From NCBI RefSeq assembly GCF_005771495.1, contig NZ_VAUW01000031.1, forward strand, positions 1 to 50,617: a stretch of 50,617 nucleotides of DNA, in the 5' to 3' direction. The DNA is from Maribacter sp. ACAM166. Its GTDB lineage: Bacteria; Bacteroidota; Bacteroidia; Flavobacteriales; Flavobacteriaceae. Below the pieces are notes generated by a model that was not told where the DNA came from, did no database searches, and saw nothing but the letters and a program-made list of their open reading frames with translations. Position 1 is the stretch's first letter. The number at the start of each line of letters is the position of its first letter. The translations under genes were made by a program, and so were the position numbers. Shown in pieces: positions 1 through 7,839 of the stretch.

Positions 1-130
1 GCCAGCGGCTCAATACTGATGTAGGTATATCCAGCTCCCTGCATATCTCAATAACGCTACCACGTGCGTAACTGAGTTCCATAGCTTTTTCCTTAAAATC
101 AAAGGTGTAATTTCTTTTTTCTCTTGAAAT
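1..130 (-). pseudogene. IS3 OrfA N-terminal part, start codon changed to ATT
   Basis: The first 43 codons of an IS3 OrfA helix-turn-helix protein read openly here and closely match the protein encoded at 43564-43851. They include the segment ELSYARGSV and the end of the HTH ending SVLSRW. At the position of the ATG in the other copy (43849-43851), this copy has ATT (128-130 on the minus strand). Translation is therefore probably reduced or lost, although ATT can start weakly. The gene is cut by the window edge, so the state of the rest is unknown. Confidence 0.7.
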
Positions 131-197
131 TTTTCAAAGTTAATTTAAACAGCTAACACGCTCTTAACTCTAAGTCCAGTTAAATATAGTAAGTCCA
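1..197 (-). mobile_element. IS3-family insertion sequence, orfA-side end (continues beyond window)
   Basis: This stretch matches, with scattered substitutions, the orfA end of the complete IS at 42634-43918, including the terminal AAGTCCA at 191-197. It has the same orientation. The rest of the element lies outside the window to the left. The terminal inverted repeat begins TGGACTT when read inward. Confidence 0.85.
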
Positions 198-376
198 CTT
201 TGGCAATACTTCACTTTTGGTAGGGGGCTTTAGAGTTTTTTTTATTTTCTCATTGGCCATTTGGTGGTCGAATACAAGGGTGGTTTTCAGGGGTCTAGTT
301 TTTCTCATGGCTTACATAAAGAATGGCAATTTAATTCTGTATTTTTATATAAAGTATATACATCAAAATAGAATTT

Positions 377-817
377 ATGAATAATATTTTCCGAACCCTT
401 TTAGTTATTATGGTGATGGTTGCTACTGCCACAGAAGTCCACGGTCAAAAAAAATTAGACCAACAAGCCATTACAGATTTGCAAAAAACACCTAAATATG
501 CTTTTGTACTCACCACGGAGAGGCATTTTAAGGGAGTATTAAGTATGTATGATCTGCTCATTAAAAACGGTGTTCTAATAGAGGATTACGAAATTGTGGT
601 CAAAGGTAAGGTGGTGAACCAATTGGTCAAAAATTCCGAACTGGAAAAGTTTTTTCAAAAATATAAGGGAAAAGTCAAGGTAAGTGTATGCAGTGTTGCG
701 ATGGAAAAATTAGGCGTAGCGGAAGAGACGCTTTTTGAAGGTCTCAACGTTACCCCGACCGCCTCGGTAAGGATGCTTCAATTACAAGCAAATGGCTATA
801 ACACTTTGGCGTACTAG
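377..817 (+). CDS. DsrE-family-like secreted protein
   Basis: A 146-residue protein with an N-terminal hydrophobic signal segment (about residues 6-22, ending near HGQ), followed by a small alpha/beta domain. The C-terminal half, with VSVCSVAM near residue 103 and the closing pattern of a conserved loop then LQANGYNTLAY, resembles periplasmic DsrE/DsrF-like proteins common in Bacteroidota. Those proteins are linked to sulfur relay, but the exact reaction is not known for this branch. One cysteine lies where an active-site cysteine could be. It stands alone between the IS end and topB. The family call is from memory of the pattern and the role is inferred. Confidence 0.65.
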   Translation: MNNIFRTLLVIMVMVATATEVHGQKKLDQQAITDLQKTPKYAFVLTTERHFKGVLSMYDLLIKNGVLIEDYEIVVKGKVVNQLVKNSELEKFFQKYKGKVKVSVCSVAMEKLGVAEETLFEGLNVTPTASVRMLQLQANGYNTLAY

Positions 818-1127
818 ATAAGAAGATTTGGTAAGAGAAAGAAAACTACAATAACTCTTCTTGTTAAAGGAGCTTTTTATGGATATTCTGCAGCATTAGC
901 ATAAGTTTTACTTTTAGCTAAATAGTCCAAATAAAAAACCGCAGAACTGCGCCTTAGCGATTTTTTTTTATATTTTACTAATTCAAGCTATTTCTATACC
1001 CGTTCAAATAAAAAAGTCTACCTATTGTGAGTTTTCAATTCATAAATAATCACGACCGCTTGAATCGCTATACTTCATGTAATTTGGCTAAAGTTTATTT
1101 CAAATTTTTTAATTTTCAATACATAAA
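818..1127. other. Intergenic region upstream of topB
   Basis: No convincing gene was seen. A small CG-rich hairpin near 938-955 is flanked by A and T runs on both sides and could be a weak terminator in either direction. The last 100 bases are AT-rich and probably hold the topB promoter, but no clear TAnnTTTG box could be assigned. Confidence 0.4.
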
Positions 1128-3437
1128 ATGAAAGTCTGTATTGCCGAAAAACCATCTGTAGCACGAGAAATCGCTTCCGTTCTTGGGGCTACCACCAAAC
1201 ATGATGGATATTATGAAGGTAATGGTTATGCTGTAACATATACTTTTGGGCATCTCTGCACACTTCAGGAGCCAAACGATTACAAACCACATTGGAAAAG
1301 TTGGGATCTAAACAATTTACCAATGCTACCAGAACGCTTTGAAACCAAAGTAACTAAAGATTCGGGTATTATAAAACAGTTTAAAATTATAAAACAATTA
1401 TTCGATAAAGCAGAAGTTGTTATAAATTGTGGTGATGCTGGGCAAGAAGGAGAATTAATACAACGTTGGGTTTTAAATCAAGCGAATTATAAAGGTAAGG
1501 TTGAAAGACTTTGGATTTCGTCGCTTACGACCGAAGCCATAAAAGAAGGTTTCAAAAACTTAAAACCATCTGCGGATTACGATAATTTATATTATGCAGG
1601 TTTTTCTCGTGCTATTGGAGATTGGCTTTTAGGTATGAATGCAACACGTTTGTACACTTTAAAACATGGTGGTTACAAACAAGTATTATCTGTTGGTCGT
1701 GTGCAAACACCAACATTAGCTATGTTAGTTAATCGGTTTAAGGAAATAGAAAGTTTTAAACCACAACCGTATTGGGAATTGCAAACACTTTATCGTGGTA
1801 CTTTATTTAGCTACGAAGAAGGGCGTTTTCTTAAAGTTGAAGATGGAGAGAAACTGGCGAAAATTGTAAAAGAACACGATTTCGAAATTGTTTCTACAGC
1901 AAAAAAAGCAGGCAATGAATATGCGCCAAGGCTATTTGATTTAACGGGTTTACAAGTCTATTGTAATACTAAATTTGGTTTTAGTGCAGATGAAACATTG
2001 AAAATTATCCAGAAATTATACGAACAAAAAGTAGTAACCTACCCTAGAGTAGATACTACATTTTTACCAAATGATGTGTACCCAAAAGTACCTGAGACAC
2101 TTAAAAATTTAACCAATTACGCAGCCTTAACGGCTCCTTTACATGGTAAAAAGCTAAAGAAAACTAAAAAAGTTTTCGATGATAGTAAAGTAACAGATCA
2201 CCACGCAATAATACCAACTGGGCAGCAAATGAATTTGCAATACAACCAGCAACAGGTTTATAATATTATTGTACGCCGTTTTATTGCTGTATTTTATCCA
2301 GATTGTAAAGTCTCTAATACTACAGTTATTGGTAAAGCTGAAAAAGTAAAGTTCAAAACTACAGGAAAAGAGATTTTAGAAAAAGGTTGGCGTGTTGTTT
2401 TTGAAACCCCAAATTCTTCGACTAAGGAATCTGGAATGTTACCAACTTTCATAAAAGGAGAAAAAGGAACACACGAACCTTCATTTTTAGAAAAGCAAAC
2501 TAAACCACCAAACCAATTTACCGAGGCCTCACTTCTGCGCGCAATGGAAACTGCAGGAAAACAGGTTGACGACGATGAACTTCGTGAAATTATGAAAGAA
2601 AACGGTATTGGTCGGCCTTCTACACGTGCTAATATTATTGAAACTTTATTCCGAAGAAAATATATAAAACGAAATAAAAAGCAAGTAATTCCAACAGATA
2701 CTGGCATTCAGTTAATAGGTGTCATTCAAAATGAATTATTGAAATCAGCCGAGCTCACAGGTAAATGGGAAAAGCAGTTAAAAGATATTGAAAAAGGAAC
2801 ATTTAGTGCTGGAAGTTTTATTAAGCAAATGAAACAAATGGTAGATCATTTAGTGTACGAAGTTAGAAGCGAAACTAAGAAAGCTAATATTTCGGCAGTA
2901 CATAATAAGCCTGCAGGTACAAAGAAAGTAGTAGCCAAGAAAACAAGTGGAATAGCATCCGAAAAATGTCCTAAATGTAAGGATGGTGCTGTCCTTAAAG
3001 GAAAATCTGCTTATGGTTGTTCACAATTCAAAAAGAATTGCGATTTTGTTATGCCATTTATGTTTGAAGGTAAAGCCATTTCAGAAAAACAGTACATTAG
3101 ACTGTTGCAAAAAGGGTCGACCGTAAATTTAAAAGGCTTTAAAGTTAATAATTCCCTTATTGAAGGACTTATTAGACTAGATGAAAATTTTAAACTAAAA
3201 TTGGAACCTAAAAAACAATTAAACACTAAAAGTGTTCAGGTTTCAGCAAGGTCTTCCGAAGAAAATAGCTGTCCAAAATGCAACAAAGGAACTATTATTA
3301 AGGGAAAAACAGCTTATGGTTGTAGCCAATATAAAGCGGGCTGCGATTTTAGGTTTAGTTACGATTCTATTCGTGAAAGAGCAAAAGGACAACAACTAAC
3401 CAAGGATTTGGTTTTTAAAATATTTAGAGGAAACTAA
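1128..3437 (+). CDS. topB: DNA topoisomerase III (type IA)
   Basis: A 769-residue type IA topoisomerase, which relaxes or decatenates DNA by passing a single strand through a transient break. The TOPRIM domain starts at the N-terminus: Glu7 lies in CIAEKPSVA, and the acidic triad DAGQEGE is at 103-109. The catalytic tyrosine is Tyr305 in VVTYPRVDT. The middle contains the conserved GIGRPSTRA segment. The C-terminus has two topoisomerase zinc fingers of the CPxC...C...C type near residues 614-640 and 714-740. Length and layout are normal for Bacteroidota TopB. In this phylum, extra topB copies often sit on mobile islands; this one lies just outside the tRNA-bounded island described here. It starts at the first ATG after a long AT-rich leader. 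Confidence 0.95.
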   Translation: MKVCIAEKPSVAREIASVLGATTKHDGYYEGNGYAVTYTFGHLCTLQEPNDYKPHWKSWDLNNLPMLPERFETKVTKDSGIIKQFKIIKQLFDKAEVVINCGDAGQEGELIQRWVLNQANYKGKVERLWISSLTTEAIKEGFKNLKPSADYDNLYYAGFSRAIGDWLLGMNATRLYTLKHGGYKQVLSVGRVQTPTLAMLVNRFKEIESFKPQPYWELQTLYRGTLFSYEEGRFLKVEDGEKLAKIVKEHDFEIVSTAKKAGNEYAPRLFDLTGLQVYCNTKFGFSADETLKIIQKLYEQKVVTYPRVDTTFLPNDVYPKVPETLKNLTNYAALTAPLHGKKLKKTKKVFDDSKVTDHHAIIPTGQQMNLQYNQQQVYNIIVRRFIAVFYPDCKVSNTTVIGKAEKVKFKTTGKEILEKGWRVVFETPNSSTKESGMLPTFIKGEKGTHEPSFLEKQTKPPNQFTEASLLRAMETAGKQVDDDELREIMKENGIGRPSTRANIIETLFRRKYIKRNKKQVIPTDTGIQLIGVIQNELLKSAELTGKWEKQLKDIEKGTFSAGSFIKQMKQMVDHLVYEVRSETKKANISAVHNKPAGTKKVVAKKTSGIASEKCPKCKDGAVLKGKSAYGCSQFKKNCDFVMPFMFEGKAISEKQYIRLLQKGSTVNLKGFKVNNSLIEGLIRLDENFKLKLEPKKQLNTKSVQVSARSSEENSCPKCNKGTIIKGKTAYGCSQYKAGCDFRFSYDSIRERAKGQQLTKDLVFKIFRGN

Positions 3438-3479
3438 ATGTTTTGGTGTTCCTGTGAAAGGATAAATTGAAATGAGTTA

Positions 3480-3929
3480 ATGTGTAATGATTTAATAATT
3501 GAGAAAAGTTGGTTTAAGAGAAATTGGAAATGGTTAATTCTAGTTTTCTTATTATTTTGTTTATTTATATTTTTTATATCATCATCTGGTTTAGGTAGTT
3601 TATTTAGCGATTACGGAAAAGCTTATACTGATTCAAGTCTTTACAGTATTGCAATTCAGAAAGTTCAGAGCAATAGTAGGGTAAGAGAAATATTGGGAGA
3701 AATTGAACCTATGGGAAAGATGGCTATTATAAATGGAGCAATTCACTATTCGGAGAATAATAAAGCTGTTGAGTCTACGATTAAAATATTTGGAGAAAAT
3801 GGAAAAGCAATACTTGATATTTCAGCAGAATGGATTAATGGTTCATGGGACTACAAAAAAATCAACATTAGGATTAAGAATCCGCCAGAAAATAGAGAAT
3901 TGATACCAATAATCAAATCAATTGATTAA
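3480..3929 (+). CDS. Coa1-family-like single-pass membrane protein
   Basis: A 149-residue protein with a charged N-terminus containing SWFKRNWKW, one strong membrane helix (about residues 18-36), and a soluble domain outside. The pattern of Trp-Lys-Arg-Asn-Trp-Lys-Trp before the helix, then a domain reading VREILGEIEPMG with repeated beta strands, matches proteins annotated as cytochrome oxidase complex assembly protein 1 (Coa1) family in Bacteroidota. Their real function in bacteria is not established. It follows topB by 42 bases and may be read with it. Confidence 0.6.
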   Translation: MCNDLIIEKSWFKRNWKWLILVFLLFCLFIFFISSSGLGSLFSDYGKAYTDSSLYSIAIQKVQSNSRVREILGEIEPMGKMAIINGAIHYSENNKAVESTIKIFGENGKAILDISAEWINGSWDYKKINIRIKNPPENRELIPIIKSID

Positions 3930-4013
3930 TACCTGAAAGTTCAAATAAAGGATAAACAATTACAAACTTATTTTGCTTTCATAACCCCTTTTAGTCGTTT
4001 TGTTCACTACCTT

Positions 4014-4424
4014 TTATTTGAGTTTAATTCCAAAATCGAAAGCTTCTTGAATAGTCATATTTAGCTTATCATCTGCAATACTCAAATCTTTAATTTCCTT
4101 CTTTACTAAGATTGGATTGTTAACCGCATTATTCTTACTAGTTAATTTACGATGTAATTCCGTATTATCAGTATACGGATTATAGCCTTGTTTCAATAAT
4201 CGTAGTAAAACCTTTCTACAGGTAACTAAAATGGACAACCAATCTTCTTTGGTTTTGTATGTATTGGCATCTCCATAAAAGGGTGTCTGACGTTTTAGCT
4301 TTCCGCTTTTAGGTTCACGATAGGAGAAATAGACATACCAGCGCTTTGTTAAATCACCATTGTCCGAATATATTTTAGGTCTGTAAAAATTTCGTTTTAC
4401 AGGTAAATCGTATTCATTTTCGTG
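4014..4424 (-). pseudogene. Tyrosine integrase N-terminal remnant
   Basis: Read on the minus strand, this stretch gives an uninterrupted frame that matches the first 130 or so residues of the integrase at 38806-40158. Shared segments include RWYVYFSYRE against DWYVYFSYRD, KLKRQ, and EAFDFGIKLK against EAFDFGLKIK. No ATG lies in frame at the expected start, and the frame ends in a stop just where the core-binding domain should begin, so the whole catalytic part is missing. It sits next to the left tRNA repeat exactly as the intact integrase sits next to the right one. It is therefore the relic of a second, neighbouring integrated element. Confidence 0.85.
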
Positions 4425-4456
4425 TTAAATAGCAATTAGTTCCTTAAAATTAGGCA

Positions 4457-4488
4457 TAAAAAAACGGCTTGTGCGTATACGAACCGTT
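4457..4488 (-). terminator. Hairpin terminator behind the tRNA-Met 3' half, left copy
   Basis: On the minus strand, directly after the tRNA fragment, AACGG and CCGTT arms extend to an 11-position hairpin followed by a run of T. The apex contains the palindrome CGTATACG. A near copy lies at 40216-40246. It was probably the original terminator of the tRNA gene and was duplicated with the attachment site. Confidence 0.7.
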
Positions 4489-4504
4489 GTTTTCATTGAC
4501 CTAA

Positions 4505-4553
4505 GCCTTCGTAGCGGGGACTGGACTCGAACCAGCGACCTTCGGGTTATGAG
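4505..4553 (-). repeat. Attachment-site repeat, left: tRNA-Met(CAU) 3' half
   Basis: A 49-bp sequence identical to 40263-40311. On the minus strand it reads from the anticodon loop CTCATAA through the variable loop, the T arm with GGTTCGAGTCC, and the acceptor strand CCCCGCTA. That is the 3' half of a tRNA with a CAU anticodon, most likely elongator tRNA-Met. No 5' half precedes it, so it is not a working tRNA gene. No CCA is encoded. It is interpreted as an integrase attachment site. Confidence 0.85.
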
Positions 4554-4614
4554 TTTTACAAAACCTCATATTTTAGGTCTTTTTCAAGCTTTTTCCTCCA
4601 AAATCGTATCCGTT

Positions 4615-4626
4615 AGCGTATACGCT
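4615..4626. promoter_or_regulatory. Palindrome AGCGTATACGCT beside the left attachment site
   Basis: A perfect 12-bp palindrome 61 bp inside the left repeat. Its core CGTATACG also occurs at 4474-4481, 40167-40174 and 40179-40186, all within 150 bp of the two attachment sites. It is a candidate binding site for integrase, excisionase or a repressor. Function is inferred. Confidence 0.5.
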
Positions 4627-5559
4627 GATTAGACAACTTATTTAGTCAAAAATAGCAAAAAGTAAGGGGTATAAACACAATTAAATAAAAATGTTTTGGC
4701 AATTGAATATCTATTCGCTATTCGGTTACCTTGGGTAGGCCCAGTTAGATAATATGATTTCCCTTTGTAATTTTAAGAGCGTATGTTTTGGTAGATAATA
4801 TGCTTTTCTCAGGTAGGCACTGAAAGGTAAGATGATAACTATGGGGAGATAAAATGATTGTTTCTGCTTGGTAATGGATACGTTTAGTTGGTTTTAATGT
4901 AAAATCTGATAGGAATTATGGTAATTCTGGGTTGGATAAATTTAGTATTAGGGGTATAGGATAGGGTAGTGTTGGTTAAGTAATACATTTAACGTTATGT
5001 AATAATGGTTATAATGGGTTGGTGATAGGGGTAGCCTTGGTTAGGCAATGGTTGATAATGGTTGGCAATTGAAGTACCTCGGGTAGGCAAATGTGTAGCC
5101 CTGGGTATGCAATACAGTGATCTCGGGTAAGCCATAGGGTAGCCGTAGGTAATCTCGGGTTGGCAATACATTAATTCCGGTAAGCAAATGGGTAGCTCTG
5201 GGTAGGTGATATGATTACCTTGGGTATGAAATAGGGGTAGTCAATGGTTGGCAATATGGTTGCCTATGGTAGGCGATATAGTTTATGGGTAGTAGTTAGG
5301 GTTGTCGATGGTTCCTAATGGTTACCTTGAGTTGACTTTAAATTATTAAGTAGAAGATACTAAAATAATAATAGGGTAGATAATAGAATCTAAGAATGGA
5401 TTAAATTTAAAAATATCGAAAAGAATTCTGTCAGCCTATAGTATCCTAATAATTAAACCTTTAATCATGCTTCGGTTCACCGACAAAACCTCCTACCGAT
5501 TATGTACTATTATTTCCGTTCAGATTCGATGATAATACCAGTATAAACTTAACAAAAGA
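4627..5559. other. Long non-coding G-rich repeat region
   Basis: No gene was seen in about 930 bp. The + strand is strongly enriched in G over C, with words such as GGGTAG, GGTAGGC and TTGGCAAT recurring every 10-22 bp. Repetition is weak from about 4730 and clearest between 5025 and 5282. Stop codons TAG and TAA are frequent in the repeats, so this is not coding on the + strand. Confidence 0.7.
5025..5282 (+). repeat. Degenerate tandem repeat array, unit about 22 bp
   Basis: Successive units of 21-23 bp can be laid end to end, for example 5071-5092, 5093-5114, 5115-5136, 5190-5211, 5212-5233 and 5257-5278. The approximate consensus is GGGTAGCCTCGGGTAGGC followed by AATA. Each unit looks like a doubled 11-mer. 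Single units carry one to five changes, and one stretch (5137-5168) has a 10-bp insertion. The exact 10-mer GGTTGGCAAT occurs at 5060, 5158 and 5246 and twice more at 37833-37852. A period of two helical turns would suit cooperative protein binding, like iterons or recombinase arm sites. Function is unknown. Confidence 0.75.
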
Positions 5560-5652
5560 CTAGACGGCTATATCATCCTCAAGTATTTTTTCTTGGTCGT
5601 AATCTACCCCTTTAGACCAAATGGCCAGTCCGAATGTTAGCAGCACGACTCC
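5560..5652 (-). pseudogene. Possible C-terminal remnant of a sodium/solute symporter
   Basis: The minus strand contains a 30-codon tail reading GVVLLTFGLAIWSKG followed by a charged end (DQEKILEDD) and a stop. A hydrophobic helix followed by WSKGVDYD is reminiscent of the C-terminus of sodium/sugar symporters of the SSS family. Upstream the frame is closed by a stop codon. The fit with the neighbouring sugar genes supports a relic, but the assignment rests on a short stretch. Confidence 0.35.
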
Positions 5653-5797
5653 TAACTAATTATCCGCTTTTTTGTAGAGAGTCCACTAATTTTATTCGCT
5701 GATTGTTGGTCTGTTTTCTTGTTTATTTTTCTCGAATAATCTATAGATTAATCCAATCAAAAATTGAGTATCCAATTAGATATACAGATGCTTTAAA

Positions 5798-7177
5798 TTA
5801 ATTTTTCTTCCAGATACCTTCCATTTCTTCCAAGGTTTTTCCTTTGGTTTCGGGAACATACTTCCACACGAAAAAAGCAGAAAGAATACTTATTACTCCA
5901 TAGAATAGATACGTTCCGCCATTACTAAATTCCATCATTGGCGGATAGGTTGAAGAAATAAAGAAATTAGCCGACCATTGGGCCGCAACAGCAATAGCTA
6001 CTGCTTGACTCCTAATTTTATTCGGGAATATTTCTGAAATAAGTACCCAGCAAATTGGCCCCCAACTCATCATAAAAGAAGCTGTATATATAATTATAAA
6101 TACCAAGGTGCTAATACCTATAATATCTAAAAAAGCCAAGGTTGAAATAGCAATCATTCCAATTGCCATTCCAATTGAACCTATAATTAATAAAGGCTTT
6201 CTTCCCCACTTATCAACAGTTAAAATGGCAATGACCGTAAACAATACATTTACCAATCCCATAATAATTGTTTGTAACATCGAAGCATCCTTAGCTGCTC
6301 CCATACTTTCAAATATACGGGGTGCATAATACAAGGCTACGTTAATACCTACAAATTGCTGGAAGAGCGATAATAATACCCCAATGACTATGACTGGTTT
6401 ACCATATGAGAACAACTTTGCCTTCGAAGTCTCTACACTATTTTTGATGTCATTAAGTATCTGAGAAGCCCTTTCTGCTCCGTTGAAACGGGTAAGAATA
6501 GACAATGCTTTTGTGTCATTATGTTGCAACGCCAGATGTCTTGGAGATTCCGGCACAAAAAACATTAGTATGATAAATATAGATGCAGGAATTGTCTCAG
6601 AAATAAACATTCTCCTCCACCCTATTTCATTAACCCATTCAATGGTTTGGCCATCAGCAATACCCCAATTTACAAAGTACACCACTAACATACCGAAAAT
6701 AATAGCAAATTGATTTAAGGAAACTAATCTACCTCTAATGTCAGCTGGAGCAATTTCACTTATATACATAGGGCATACCGCTGATGCCAAACCAACACCA
6801 ATACCACCTATAACCCGATAGAAATTAAACATCCAAAGTAAGCCCATTGATGGCTCGCCTTTTTCAAAAAACAAGAATTCCGGGTTTCCGGAACCTAAAG
6901 CAGACAGCAGAAATAAAATACCTGCAATGATCAAAGCGTATTTTCTGCCATAGGCAGAAGCTACAATTCCTGATAGAGCACCTCCAATTATACAACCTAC
7001 TAACGCTGATGAAATCGTAATACCATGTAAAAAAGAACCTAAGCCTTGGCTATCAATTAAAAATGCTTGAATTGATTTTTCTGCTCCTGAGATTACAGCT
7101 GTATCATAGCCAAAAAGCAACCCCCCTAATGTTGCAACAAGTGTTACCAAATAAATTAATACTGTATTCTGCTTCAT
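5798..7177 (-). CDS. xylE: Sugar porter (MFS), probable xylose:H+ symporter
   Basis: A 459-residue major facilitator of the sugar porter family with 12 predicted membrane helices. Family signatures are visible: FGYDTAVISGA in helix 1, GRKYALI after helix 2, RVIGGIGVGLASA and the following SEIAPADIRG, PESPRHL before the central loop, QQFVGINVALYYAP in helix 7, DKWGRKPL, and PETKGKTLEE at the end. The xylose assignment comes from context: only 3 bp upstream lies the stop of a xylose isomerase remnant, and xylA-xylE order is common in Bacteroidota. Without that, only a monosaccharide:proton symporter could be claimed. The gene itself looks intact. Confidence 0.85.
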   Translation of the reverse strand: MKQNTVLIYLVTLVATLGGLLFGYDTAVISGAEKSIQAFLIDSQGLGSFLHGITISSALVGCIIGGALSGIVASAYGRKYALIIAGILFLLSALGSGNPEFLFFEKGEPSMGLLWMFNFYRVIGGIGVGLASAVCPMYISEIAPADIRGRLVSLNQFAIIFGMLVVYFVNWGIADGQTIEWVNEIGWRRMFISETIPASIFIILMFFVPESPRHLALQHNDTKALSILTRFNGAERASQILNDIKNSVETSKAKLFSYGKPVIVIGVLLSLFQQFVGINVALYYAPRIFESMGAAKDASMLQTIIMGLVNVLFTVIAILTVDKWGRKPLLIIGSIGMAIGMIAISTLAFLDIIGISTLVFIIIYTASFMMSWGPICWVLISEIFPNKIRSQAVAIAVAAQWSANFFISSTYPPMMEFSNGGTYLFYGVISILSAFFVWKYVPETKGKTLEEMEGIWKKN

Positions 7178-7180
7178 ATT

Positions 7181-7345
7181 TTAGATAAATTGATTGACCC
7201 TAGATTCAAATAACTTTTGCTTCCCCCTTTTTAAAGCTAATTCGCCATTTTCATTTGCGATCGTATACATATCTGAAAGTTCCAATTTTCCGGCCTCAAA
7301 ATCTTTCCCTTTAAAATATTCCATTATTGCCACGGCTTTTAATTT
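7181..7345 (-). pseudogene. xylA: Xylose isomerase C-terminal remnant
   Basis: The last 54 or so codons of a xylose isomerase survive on the minus strand. The tail includes GKDFEAGKLEL, GELALKRGKQKLFESRV and NQFI, followed by a stop. This matches the known XylA ending of the form GKxFExGKLxL...SGKQExxExxVN. Upstream the frame hits a stop (7346-7348) and the rest of the enzyme is missing. It lies directly ahead of the sugar porter, so the two were probably an operon before the deletion. Confidence 0.75.
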
Positions 7346-7839
7346 TTACTTCTTAAAAATTACCATTTAATATATACTTTATATGCAATAGTAGAGGTCA
7401 GAAGTTAATTGCTTATTAATTTTGTTTTATATAATAATGACCATTTTCTCAATAAGATTATTGAATATTGTTTCCTTACTCTGTAATCAGTTTATTCTAA
7501 AACAAAATTCGTTGAGATACCTGGACGAAAGATTACACATTCCAGAAAAACTGTCCTTAATCTGCTATTTTTTGGGACTGAAATTTAAGTCTTATCAAAA
7601 ATGAATTACTAATTAGTAATCATCGATTAACACAAAAGGGATATTAAAAAACCAGCATCCCTTTTTCAAAAAAAACTAGGCTAACTCAACATGATTAAAC
7701 CCATTTAATACTTATCCCAGTAATAAATGGTTTTCATCTAACCCAAAAAATTACCTAAGACATTTTTATAGTTCTTTGGATAGACCGAAAAAAAACAATT
7801 TACCTGAATTATTCAATTTTCACTTTATAAGAATTCATT
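7346..7839. other. Gap between xylA remnant and sulfatase
   Basis: About 490 bp without a convincing gene. A 60-codon reading frame at 7422-7604 on the + strand has no recognisable pattern and was left uncalled. The deletion that removed most of xylA probably ends in this gap. Confidence 0.4.

Noticed and set aside
935..970. Firm terminator upstream of topB
   Set aside because: The stem is only 4-5 bp and fits several foldings; noted only as weak in the gap entry.
4505..4553. A complete tRNA-Met gene
   Set aside because: Only the 3' half from the anticodon loop onward is present, at both sites; no D arm or 5' acceptor strand could be found.
4730..5340. CRISPR-like array
   Set aside because: Units follow each other without unique spacers, are degenerate, and no cas genes are present.
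7422..7604. A 60-residue protein gene
   Set aside because: No recognisable pattern, odd composition, and it lies in a deletion-scarred gap.
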